From NCBI RefSeq assembly GCF_011305535.1, contig NZ_CP049905.1:1622001-1686000 (forward strand): 64,000 nucleotides of DNA. The letters run 5' to 3'. Shown one piece after another: positions 9,090-16,302 of this stretch. A program made the position numbers and the translations under genes. The stretch is from Diaphorobacter sp. HDW4B. GTDB lineage: Bacteria; Pseudomonadota; Gammaproteobacteria; Burkholderiales; Burkholderiaceae_C. The notes under the pieces are model-generated. The model did not search any database and was not told the DNA's origin. It was given only the letters and a program-made list of their open reading frames with translations. Numbering within the stretch: position 1 is the stretch's first letter; each line of letters begins with the position of its first letter.

Positions 9090-9689
9090 TTAACGGTAGC
9101 CCGGCATCACGCGATAACGCAGTTGCTGCATGAGCCTGCGGCGCAGCATCTGCATGCCGCTGAGTTGCGGTTGGCGGAACACGCCCACGGTGTCGCCCCA
9201 TGCTGCGCTGTCTTCCGATGCGTGCGGCTCCCAGTCGGTGGAGACCTGCATCAGCTCCAGCGATGCGTACTTGGCAAGCGCCCGGTATCCATCAGGATAG
9301 AAACGCCAGCAGTCCTGTGGGTAACGGTGCTCCGGCCCGCGCGATGGAGCCAGCAGAAAGATGTGGCCGCCCGGCTTGAGCACACGCACCATCTCCAGCC
9401 ACGAGCACCAGAAATATTCCACATGCTCGAAGGCCTGACCGGAGACGATCACGTCGACCGAGAAGCTGTCGAACGGCAGGCGGTAAGGAGATTCCAGCAC
9501 CACATCCACGTTCGGGCCGGCACCGAGATCGACGCCGGTGTATTGCCACTTGGGATGCAGGAAGAACTGCTTGTAGCTGCCATTCACGTCATAGCTGCCG
9601 ATGTCGATGATCTTCAGCGACTTGTCGGTGCTGGGCGAGAGGTATTTGTGAACCAGCCCCTGTACATGGGCCAGCGAACTTGTATGCAT
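9090..9689 (-). CDS. Class I SAM-dependent methyltransferase
   Basis: A 199-aa cytoplasmic protein with the Rossmann-type SAM fold. Motif I is LKIIDIGSYDVNGSYKQF (near residues 25-42). The acidic residue after beta-2 is in YTGVDLGAGPNVD, and motif IV-like sequence is VDVIVSGQAFEHVEYFW, followed by VRVLKPGGHIFLL. IDIGSYDVNGSY replaces the usual glycine-rich DxGxGxG and matches the type of small methyltransferase often seen in O-antigen clusters. It lies 28 bases after another methyltransferase gene and before the large membrane protein, in the wzm-wzt transcription unit. It probably O-methylates a sugar of the exported glycan or its non-reducing end. The substrate is unknown. Confidence 0.8.
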   Translation of the reverse strand: MHTSSLAHVQGLVHKYLSPSTDKSLKIIDIGSYDVNGSYKQFFLHPKWQYTGVDLGAGPNVDVVLESPYRLPFDSFSVDVIVSGQAFEHVEYFWCSWLEMVRVLKPGGHIFLLAPSRGPEHRYPQDCWRFYPDGYRALAKYASLELMQVSTDWEPHASEDSAAWGDTVGVFRQPQLSGMQMLRRRLMQQLRYRVMPGYR

Positions 9690-9717
9690 TCTTCCGAGTC
9701 CTTGATGATTCAGTCAG

Positions 9718-10608
9718 TCACGGCTTTTCGATGACGATGGCGTCCTGGTGATGCCAGAACTGGCGCTCGGCCACCTTGAGCAGACGTGCCTCGGGCAGCG
9801 TCTCTGCGATGCGGGCGCGCACAAAGGCTTCGGACGTGAACGTCGTGCCGTATTCCTGTCCGTCGATCGCATTCGATTCGCTCGACGCGACGAAGAAATA
9901 GCCGTTCTCGTCCAGCGTGACGTTCTGCTTGAACACCGCTTCCGCGCCGTGCGTGGTGAACACCAGCACGCCACCGGGCGCGACCATGTCGTAGATGCGC
10001 TTGAGCCAGCGCGACCATGTCGATGCAGGCAAGTGCGTGAACAGCGAAAGAACGAACACCAGATCGTGCTGCTTGTCCCATTGCACCTGCTCGGGCACGG
10101 AAGGCGAGACGAAGCCTTCCACGCCGAAAGTCTTGCGCGAGAACTCCACGGAGTCCACCACCACGTCGTTGGCGACCACGCGGTTCGCACCCAGCGCCTT
10201 CACCAGATGGCGCGTGAAACGACCGTGACCGCTGGCGAATTCGAGCACGCTTTGGGTCTTCAGAAGCGGGTGACCCACCTCTTCCAGCAGCAGCACCAAT
10301 TCAGACATGGTGCGCCAGCCGTCAGCCAGATAGTCGCGGATCGGATTCAGGCTCGATGGATGAGCGGCGAAGAACTTGAAGATGTCGTCCGCTTCGGAAA
10401 TCTGGCAAGGGCAGCCCATCCACTGGCCGTACGACAGCAGCGGAAAGTGTTCTTCGATCAGGTTGTGCGCCGCCAGACGCGTTGCGGCCACGTCGCGCGC
10501 AGCCACCAGTGTCTGACCGGCGGCTTCCATCTCGCCACGGGCCATCAAGGCCTTGGCATGGGCGATGGGATCGGGCGTCGTCGTCGAAGCGTTATCAGAG
10601 GACATCAT
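9718..10608 (-). CDS. SAM-dependent methyltransferase with N-terminal extension
   Basis: About 296 aa. Residues 1-105 are an extension with an alpha-helical start and a CPCQISEADDIFKFFAAHP segment. The methyltransferase core starts with SVLEFASGHGRFTRHLVKAL (near 122-142), continues with VVANDVVVDSVEF and LVFVLSLFTHLP, and then MVAPGGVLVFTTHG. The motif I variant EFASGHGRFTRH is normal for sugar or lipid-linked glycan methyltransferases. It starts 43 bases downstream of the wzt stop and is probably cotranscribed with the exporter. Start: the ATG at 10608 is used; an adjacent TTG at 10611 and ATG at 10605 are possible. In characterised ABC-exporter O-antigen systems, methylation of the glycan end can be the export signal. 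That role is an inference here. Confidence 0.8.
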   Translation of the reverse strand: MMSSDNASTTTPDPIAHAKALMARGEMEAAGQTLVAARDVAATRLAAHNLIEEHFPLLSYGQWMGCPCQISEADDIFKFFAAHPSSLNPIRDYLADGWRTMSELVLLLEEVGHPLLKTQSVLEFASGHGRFTRHLVKALGANRVVANDVVVDSVEFSRKTFGVEGFVSPSVPEQVQWDKQHDLVFVLSLFTHLPASTWSRWLKRIYDMVAPGGVLVFTTHGAEAVFKQNVTLDENGYFFVASSESNAIDGQEYGTTFTSEAFVRARIAETLPEARLLKVAERQFWHHQDAIVIEKP

Positions 10609-10651
10609 CAAGTTCTACAAAAATTCTGTGGAAAGCCAACGAGCAGGAAAC

Positions 10652-11974
10652 TCAGGTCCATTCATGCGGCAGGCGAACCAGCCCCGGCATGAGCGTTGGC
10701 GAAACAAAGCGGAAATGCTGGTAGTGCAGCCACGCATCGTAAAGCACGAGGCCGCTTTCATCGAAAAGGTAGGCGCTGACCACGTACTCGCCACTGTGCA
10801 GCGGCAGATTCGGGAAGCGCAACACGGACTCCCACGTGCCATCGGCCAGACGACGCGGATGCGCGCCCTCTTCATGCGTGGCAAGCGACGTGATGCCCGT
10901 GCCTTGCGACTGCTCGATCATGAAACCGAGATTCGGGCGCTCATCGCCATGACCGCGCACGTGGAATGTGGCCACCAGGTCCACGCTCTCCATGAGCGGC
11001 GGCTTGCCCTCACCCAGATCGGAAATCGTCACCGACAGCAGGCTTGCGCCCAGACCATCGGAATTCGTCTGCATGCGCGTGCCGGTCGTCGCCGACTCGG
11101 CTGGCAGATCGTCGTCCAGCGCGTTGAGCGTCACATCGGATTCGTCACCAGCGCCCTCGATCACCGCAGGCTGCGCTGCAGGCGCAACCGCATCAGCACG
11201 CAGACGGCTGTGCATTTCGTACGAGCCCATGACCGCTTCGGTCGGCCCCATCTCCATGACCTGCCCGCCCTTGAGCCAGATGGCCTGATCGCACAGATGA
11301 CGGATATGGTACGAGCTGTGCGAGCAGAACAGAATCGTGCAGCCCGCGTCGCGGAACTCCATGATGCGCGCAACGCACTTCTTCTGGAAATGCTGGTCGC
11401 CCACGGCCAACGCCTCGTCGATGATCAGCACATCGGGCGGCACGGCTGTGATCAGCGCAAACGCCAGTCGCACGGTCATGCCCGACGAGTAGGTCTTCAC
11501 CGCCCGGTCCATGGCATCGCCGAGTTCGGAGAACGCGATGATTCCCGGCTCCAGCTTGGCCATTTCCTCGTGGCTGATACCGATGAGGCTGCCCGCGAAA
11601 TACAGATTGTCGCGTCCGCTGAACTCGGGGTGAAAACCCGCGCCCAATTCGAGAATCGCTGTCACACGCCCCACGCGGTCCACCGTGCCGGAACTGGGCT
11701 GCATCGTGCCCGCCAGCAGCTTGAGCAGCGAGCTCTTGCCCGCGCCGTTGTCACCCACCACGCCGACGCACTGCCCGCGCTTGAGCTCGAACGAAATGTC
11801 CTTCAGCGCCCAATGGCTGCGATGGCGCACCTTGTTGCTGAACAGCGCCTTGAAGCGCTCGCGCGGCGAATCGTAGAGCTTGTATTCCTTGCTCACGTGG
11901 CTCACGCGCAGCACCACGTCATCCTTGAGCTGCAGCTTGTTGGGGGCTGTTGTTGCTGTCGTCTGCGCGCTCAT
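10652..11974 (-). CDS. wzt: Polysaccharide ABC exporter ATPase with carbohydrate-binding C-terminal domain
   Basis: A 440-aa ATPase of an O-antigen/teichoic-acid-type exporter. The nucleotide-binding domain covers about residues 20-265: Walker A GDNGAGKSS at 74-82, a Q-loop region GAGFHPEFSGRDN, signature YSSGM, and Walker B DVLIIDEALAVGD. An Ala/Asp-rich linker then leads to a beta-rich domain (about 320-440, SLLSVTISDLGEG ... FRFVSPTLMPGLVRLP) like the Wzt C-terminal carbohydrate-binding domain. In E. coli O8/O9a that domain recognises the modified non-reducing end of the finished chain. The ATG at 11974 overlaps the wzm TGA (ATGA); an earlier TTG is not preferred. Two methyltransferase genes follow on the same strand, which fits export of a terminally modified glycan. 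Confidence 0.92.
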   Translation of the reverse strand: MSAQTTATTAPNKLQLKDDVVLRVSHVSKEYKLYDSPRERFKALFSNKVRHRSHWALKDISFELKRGQCVGVVGDNGAGKSSLLKLLAGTMQPSSGTVDRVGRVTAILELGAGFHPEFSGRDNLYFAGSLIGISHEEMAKLEPGIIAFSELGDAMDRAVKTYSSGMTVRLAFALITAVPPDVLIIDEALAVGDQHFQKKCVARIMEFRDAGCTILFCSHSSYHIRHLCDQAIWLKGGQVMEMGPTEAVMGSYEMHSRLRADAVAPAAQPAVIEGAGDESDVTLNALDDDLPAESATTGTRMQTNSDGLGASLLSVTISDLGEGKPPLMESVDLVATFHVRGHGDERPNLGFMIEQSQGTGITSLATHEEGAHPRRLADGTWESVLRFPNLPLHSGEYVVSAYLFDESGLVLYDAWLHYQHFRFVSPTLMPGLVRLPHEWT

Positions 11975-12771
11975 AGCCAATCCACCAACTGATCATGGCT
12001 GCGGCGCACCGCAACCGACAACAGCAACGCCGCACCCGCAATCCACAAGCCCAGCGCCAACCAGACGCTAAAGGCAGGCCAAGCACCCTGCAGCAAGATG
12101 GTCTGCCAGCCGGACGCCACAGGCGTCATCGGATTGATCCACAGCACCCAGCGCCACGCGGCCGGGAACAGGGTCATCGGAAACAGCACCGGCGACACGA
12201 AGATCCCGATCTGCAGCGCAAAGCCTACGATCTGCACCGTGTCACGCAACGCAGCCGCCATGATGGCGAACAGATAGGCCAGCAGAAAGCTCATCACCAC
12301 CTGCAGCACCAACAGCGGAAGCACCGCGATCACCGGCAGCGCGAAATGATGCACAGGCGCATACGCCAGCGTGAGCAACAGCAGCATCGGCCCGAACACG
12401 ACCGTGCTGGCGAGCACCGTTCGGGCAGGAAAAATGATGGGCGGCAGCGCGTTCTTCTGCAGCAACCCGCCAGCATCCAGCAGGCTCGACGTGCCGCGAC
12501 CAAACGCATCGCAGAACGCCATCCAGGCCAGCGAACCGACGATCAGATAGGTGCCGACACGACTCGTGGGTGCATGCTCGCCAAGACGCATGGCGAAGAC
12601 CACATCGAACACCAGATAGTAGGCCGCCACCGTCAGCAGCGGCTGGATATAGGCCCAGAGCACCCCCACGGCAGAGCCCTGGTAACGCGCGACGACCTCC
12701 CGTCGCGTCAGGACCGCGACGAGACCACGCAAACGCCAGAGCTGCGCGAGTTCAGAGAGAAAAGTGCCCAT
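11971..12771 (-). CDS. wzm: Polysaccharide ABC exporter permease
   Basis: A 266-aa ABC-2 type permease with six predicted membrane helices. The cytoplasmic N-terminal part RRLRGLVAVLTRREVVARYQGSA-like region carries RYQGSAVGVLWAYIQP, the hallmark of Wzm/TagG/KpsM proteins (arginine and glycine before the first helix). Wzm dimers form the channel that moves lipid-linked polysaccharide from the cytoplasmic to the periplasmic face of the inner membrane, powered by Wzt. It is the first gene of the minus-strand run wzm-wzt-methyltransferase-methyltransferase-membrane protein. The 256 bases upstream to the parvulin gene would hold its promoter; I see no clear sigma-70 match there and no other feature. 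Confidence 0.92.
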   Translation of the reverse strand: MGTFLSELAQLWRLRGLVAVLTRREVVARYQGSAVGVLWAYIQPLLTVAAYYLVFDVVFAMRLGEHAPTSRVGTYLIVGSLAWMAFCDAFGRGTSSLLDAGGLLQKNALPPIIFPARTVLASTVVFGPMLLLLTLAYAPVHHFALPVIAVLPLLVLQVVMSFLLAYLFAIMAAALRDTVQIVGFALQIGIFVSPVLFPMTLFPAAWRWVLWINPMTPVASGWQTILLQGAWPAFSVWLALGLWIAGAALLLSVAVRRSHDQLVDWL

Positions 12772-13027
12772 GCAATCAGAAAGTACCCAGTTTCGACACA
12801 GCGGCGAAACTGCAGAGAACGCTCCACAAAAAGCGACGCGAGCGGCTTGCTTGAAAAGAAGAAGCCAACTCGCGTGTTGTCATCAGAGCATTGTGACCCG
12901 TATCGTGCCCACCGCCCAGCCCGGAGGCGGCGATGGGTTTCAGGTACGAATCGTATCAGTGATTGGATTCAATGGTCCCGCAACAGGAACTGCGCGTTAC
13001 ATGATTTCACTGATTGCCCTAGCCAGA

Positions 13028-13939
13028 TTACTTCTTCGCTGGAGCAGGCGCTGTCAATGGAATGGGCGCCGGAGTCACTGTAATGCTCTTGATGGCTGCA
13101 TCATTCACTTTGGCATCCTTGATCAAGCCCTGGGCATACTCCATGCGGGTACGCATCAGCAGTCGACGCGCGGCTTCGCCACGCAACTGATCTGCCACTT
13201 CCTCGTATGCGAGCGTGCGAGCCGGACGACGCTCCACCAGCTGGATGAGATGCCATCCAAACTGGGTCTTCACCGGGGCACTGATTTCGCCACTCTTAGT
13301 CAGAGCTGCCATTGCTTTTTCGAATTCAGGCACAAAGCGGCCTGCTGGAGCAAACCCCAGATCGCCACCCTTGGGAGCATTGCCCTTGTCTTCCGAATTC
13401 TCTTTGGCCAATTTTTCAAAATCGGCCCCGCCCTTCAATTCAGCGGCCAGTTTGTCGATCTTGGTCTTGGCTGCAGGCGTGTCACCCTCAATCAGAATAT
13501 GGCGTACGCGCGCATCGGCTGGTGCTTCGAATGCCTTGGGATTGGCCTTGAACTGCGCACGTGCGTAGTCGTCCACCGCCTTGGCACTGGGCATGTGCGA
13601 TTCATCGTATTGCTCGAGGCGCACCTCGGACAAAAATCGCTCTTCATTGAGCTTGAGCTGCGCCTTCACCTCAGGTTTGGCAGCCAAGCCGTTCTTCTGC
13701 GCTTCCTGCATCAGCAGACGACGGGAAGCCAGATTTTTTGCCAGCTCCGTCAGAGCCGTTTGGTTTTCAAGCGTACGTTGGGCCATGGCTTCGGGAGCCT
13801 GAGCCAATTCCGCACGAACATCCTGATCCGTGATCTTGATGCCACCCACCTCAACCAGCACCACTGGCTGGGCAGCCCAGACACCAGCAGCCATGCATAG
13901 ACCCACAGCGGTCAAACCCATCTGACGATACATATTCAT
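13028..13939 (-). CDS. Periplasmic parvulin-type peptidyl-prolyl isomerase
   Basis: About 303 aa. It has a signal peptide (MYRQMGLTAVGLCMAAGVWAAQ), an N-terminal chaperone-like SurA_N-type helical region to about residue 135, and one PpiC rotamase domain at about 145-245. That domain contains ADARVRHILIE, the FEKLAKENSED helix, GGDLGFAPAGRFVPEFEKA and the final VKTQFGWHLIQLVERR, all diagnostic of parvulins. The short C-terminal tail is Pro/Ala-rich. It probably helps folding of exported proteins; EpsD-type PPIases are sometimes found beside exopolysaccharide genes, which would fit the position next to wzm. The start at 13939 is placed directly before the signal peptide; the frame remains open further upstream. 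It is transcribed towards wzm but separated by 256 bases. Confidence 0.87.
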   Translation of the reverse strand: MNMYRQMGLTAVGLCMAAGVWAAQPVVLVEVGGIKITDQDVRAELAQAPEAMAQRTLENQTALTELAKNLASRRLLMQEAQKNGLAAKPEVKAQLKLNEERFLSEVRLEQYDESHMPSAKAVDDYARAQFKANPKAFEAPADARVRHILIEGDTPAAKTKIDKLAAELKGGADFEKLAKENSEDKGNAPKGGDLGFAPAGRFVPEFEKAMAALTKSGEISAPVKTQFGWHLIQLVERRPARTLAYEEVADQLRGEAARRLLMRTRMEYAQGLIKDAKVNDAAIKSITVTPAPIPLTAPAPAKK

Positions 13940-14032
13940 AACGACGTTCAAAAATCCGTTGTTCAAAAAATGATATGCCCTCAGATCGAGGTCCAACGCA
14001 ATCAACAAGACACACCACGGAAAATTTTGACA

Positions 14033-14062
14033 TAAAAAAAGGCGGGGAAGTTCCCCGCCTTT
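14033..14062 (-). terminator. Intrinsic terminator of the surface-protein gene
   Basis: GGCGGGGAAGTTCCCCGCC forms an 8-bp GC stem at 14041-14059, flanked by seven or eight A residues on one side and TTTT on the other. It lies about 40 bases after the surface-protein stop, and the long T tract is on the minus strand. It separates this gene from the parvulin gene. Confidence 0.9.
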
Positions 14063-14098
14063 TCAGTCACGCTTTACAGCGTCCCATCAGTTACCTGA

Positions 14099-15580
14099 TT
14101 AAGGACGTGTGTAACGGTGAGTCCAGTTGATGCCGTAGTTACCAGCAACACCAGCTGCAGCAGCTGGGTTGTAAGCCTTCACGAAGGCAGAACCCAGAAC
14201 TGGCAGGCCCAGACCACCGTTAGGTGTGCGCAGACCGCCCCAGCCGTTCACGAAGTTACCTGTGTCCAGGTCCTTGATAGCGACAGTAGCGCCCACCACG
14301 GCAGTAGCCTTGGCACCTGCGTTGTTGAAGCCCAGAACGGACACTTCACCGCAGAATGGAGCAGCAGCGCTGCCTGGGGAGATCACAGGACCGGAAACGG
14401 TCGTGTTTTCTTCACGATCCCACACGAAGGAAGTCACACCCTTCACGCAGATAGCGTCACCGGAGATGGTGGCGTTGGATGCGGTGAAGTAGGTAGCGCC
14501 CGTAGCGTAGGTAGCCTTAGGTGTGGTGCCCGAGTAGTCCACAGCCACGTTGTAGCGGCGTGTAGGCATTGTGAACACCCAGTCAGTCTCGGCTTCGATG
14601 CTGGCCAGTGTCCAGAATTCGTTGGACACTTGCGTAGCAGCCAGAGCCTTCGACAGGTTGTCAGCTTGAACGCGAGGAGTCACAGCGCCACCAGCGTATG
14701 GTGTGGACAGGTCAGGCAGGTCATACTGCGAAGCAGAAACGATGCTGTTGGTGAACAGTGGATCGGCAGTGAAGCCGTTCACGTTGCTAGCAGCTTCCGA
14801 CATTTGTGGGAAGTACACCAGGTTACCCTTGGCCAGCTTCGCTGTTGCGTCAACAGCTTCGATACCAGCAGCTGTACCGCTCCACGACAGTGCCTTAGGC
14901 ACGTTCATGATGGTCCAGTTAGCAGCGATACCGTTGGTAGGCTGTTGCAGACCCAGAGCTTGGTAAGCAGCCAGATTGATCTGGTCTGTGTCCAGAGTGG
15001 ACCAAGCTGTGTTGGTGCCGTTGTCAGCGCACTTAGCAACGCTGTTAGCGTGCTTGATCAGCGGATACACACCCGAAGTGGAGGATGGGATGTCGGCCAT
15101 ATTGAAGATTTCAATGTAGCCTTCACGTGTTTCACCAGCCAGGTCTGTCGACTTGGGGTTCAGACGTTGAGTCACGAACGGTGTGCTGTTGATAACAGAC
15201 TTCTCTGGCTTCGTGCAAGAAGCGTCAGCAGTCGTCAGGTACGACAGGCCGTCCTTGTTTTGGCTGACGTTAGCAGTCCACACGTCGCCTGGCGACAGGA
15301 ACACTTGGAAGTCAAAAATGTCGTCCGAGTTCTTGGCGCCGCGGAAGCGAACCTTCACAGCCTTGCCGTTCACGGTGTCGGTGTTGATCAGCGACAGCAG
15401 GGTGGCGTTGCCACCTTGTGTGCTGAAGTAAGGCACCAGCAGCATGTGACCTTGATTGGTGTTGCTGAACTGCAGAGCAGTTGCCGTGCCGGTTGTATCG
15501 GCAGTGACAATCGCGTGAGCGCTGCCAGCAAAGCCCACCACAGCGGTAGCGATGCTCAGAGCGAGAACATTCTTCTTCAT
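14099..15580 (-). CDS. Abundant cell-surface (S-layer-like) protein
   Basis: A 493-aa secreted protein. A clear signal peptide (MKKNVLALSIATAVVGFAGSAHA) is followed by a Thr/Ala/Asn/Gly-rich beta-type chain with four cysteines or more in the mature part and no membrane helix. GHMLLVPYFSTQGGNATLLSLIN near the mature start is a recognisable block. It resembles surface-layer proteins of Comamonadaceae such as the nanopod protein NpdA described in Delftia; this is a recollection to be tested. Codon choice differs from the neighbours (many GCT, GCA, GGT, CGT, ACA), as in very highly expressed genes. A GGAG Shine-Dalgarno lies about 8 bases before the ATG. It is monocistronic with its own terminator. 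It could be a substrate or surface partner of the adjacent T2SS, but nothing in the sequence proves this. Confidence 0.75.
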   Translation of the reverse strand: MKKNVLALSIATAVVGFAGSAHAIVTADTTGTATALQFSNTNQGHMLLVPYFSTQGGNATLLSLINTDTVNGKAVKVRFRGAKNSDDIFDFQVFLSPGDVWTANVSQNKDGLSYLTTADASCTKPEKSVINSTPFVTQRLNPKSTDLAGETREGYIEIFNMADIPSSTSGVYPLIKHANSVAKCADNGTNTAWSTLDTDQINLAAYQALGLQQPTNGIAANWTIMNVPKALSWSGTAAGIEAVDATAKLAKGNLVYFPQMSEAASNVNGFTADPLFTNSIVSASQYDLPDLSTPYAGGAVTPRVQADNLSKALAATQVSNEFWTLASIEAETDWVFTMPTRRYNVAVDYSGTTPKATYATGATYFTASNATISGDAICVKGVTSFVWDREENTTVSGPVISPGSAAAPFCGEVSVLGFNNAGAKATAVVGATVAIKDLDTGNFVNGWGGLRTPNGGLGLPVLGSAFVKAYNPAAAAGVAGNYGINWTHRYTRP

Positions 15581-15789
15581 AGAAACTCCAGTTGAAAAGT
15601 TGTTTGGCGCAACTAAGGTAGAGGTTGATTACGCCTTTTAATCCTAGCATAGGGGGCAAGCGCTTTGGCTAAATATTTCCACCCCCTGAATGCAGCATGT
15701 TGGTTAGGTGCAACAGTTAACAGCTACTCGATACGTCTTCCTCCGTCAGTCACGCCATTTCATCAACCTGCATGAGACACCGATGCACT

Positions 15790-16200
15790 TCAGATTCTCT
15801 CGAAGTGCCACCACTGCCCCTCCTCCAAAAGCCATGTTTCATCCACATAAGTCATGACCTCCATCGCTCCCTTTCCGGAACCGGAAATCATTGGAGCAAA
15901 CGCCGTCAGCTTCATTCGGGCGATGCATTTGTCCTTTGTTTCGCAAGTGACCTTGTAGGCACTGGCATCAGACACTCGACCGTCACGCCCCCGGGATTCC
16001 TGAAAACGCTGCTGCGAGACCATGCCCTTGTATCCCGGCGTATTGTATTGATATGCCTTGGCGAAGTCACCCTTGATCAAGCCTGCCCAGCGCTCTGTGG
16101 CACGTTCTGCAACAATTTCTTCTGGCGAACGCGTGGATACGCTGGCACAACCGCCCAAAACAGCCATCAGCATTGCAATGCAGGCTCCCTTGATCAACAT
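15790..16200 (-). CDS. Small lipoprotein at the end of the T2SS operon
   Basis: A 136-aa protein with a type II signal peptide: MLIKGACIAMLMAVLGGC, where the lipobox LGGC gives a cleavage at Cys18. The mature part (about 119 aa) is mixed alpha/beta with SPEEIVAERATERWAGLIKGD near its start and WLLEEGQWWHFERI at its end. This recalls NTF2-like or DUF4878-type domains. The start at 16200 is chosen for the signal peptide; an 18-residue longer form from 16254 is possible. It lies about 100 bases after the gspD stop on the same strand. It could be a pilotin-like accessory of the secretin, but no GspS or AspS motif is visible, so the role is open. Confidence 0.7.
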   Translation of the reverse strand: MLIKGACIAMLMAVLGGCASVSTRSPEEIVAERATERWAGLIKGDFAKAYQYNTPGYKGMVSQQRFQESRGRDGRVSDASAYKVTCETKDKCIARMKLTAFAPMISGSGKGAMEVMTYVDETWLLEEGQWWHFERI

Positions 16201-16302
16201 CGTGCGTCGATTGTTTTGGGCCTGGTGACTTTGCAATTTGGCGGATTCACCCATTTTGACTTACTCCTGGAAACAGATTAAACACCGCTAAAACGCGGTA
16301 AC

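Noticed and set aside
14117-15595. A 492-codon plus-strand open frame
   Set aside because: It mirrors the surface-protein gene almost exactly and has no start context.
15581-15789. Sigma-70 promoter for the surface-protein gene
   Set aside because: TATGCT and TAGGAT are both possible -10 boxes, but neither has an acceptable -35 at 16-18 bases, so no site is called.
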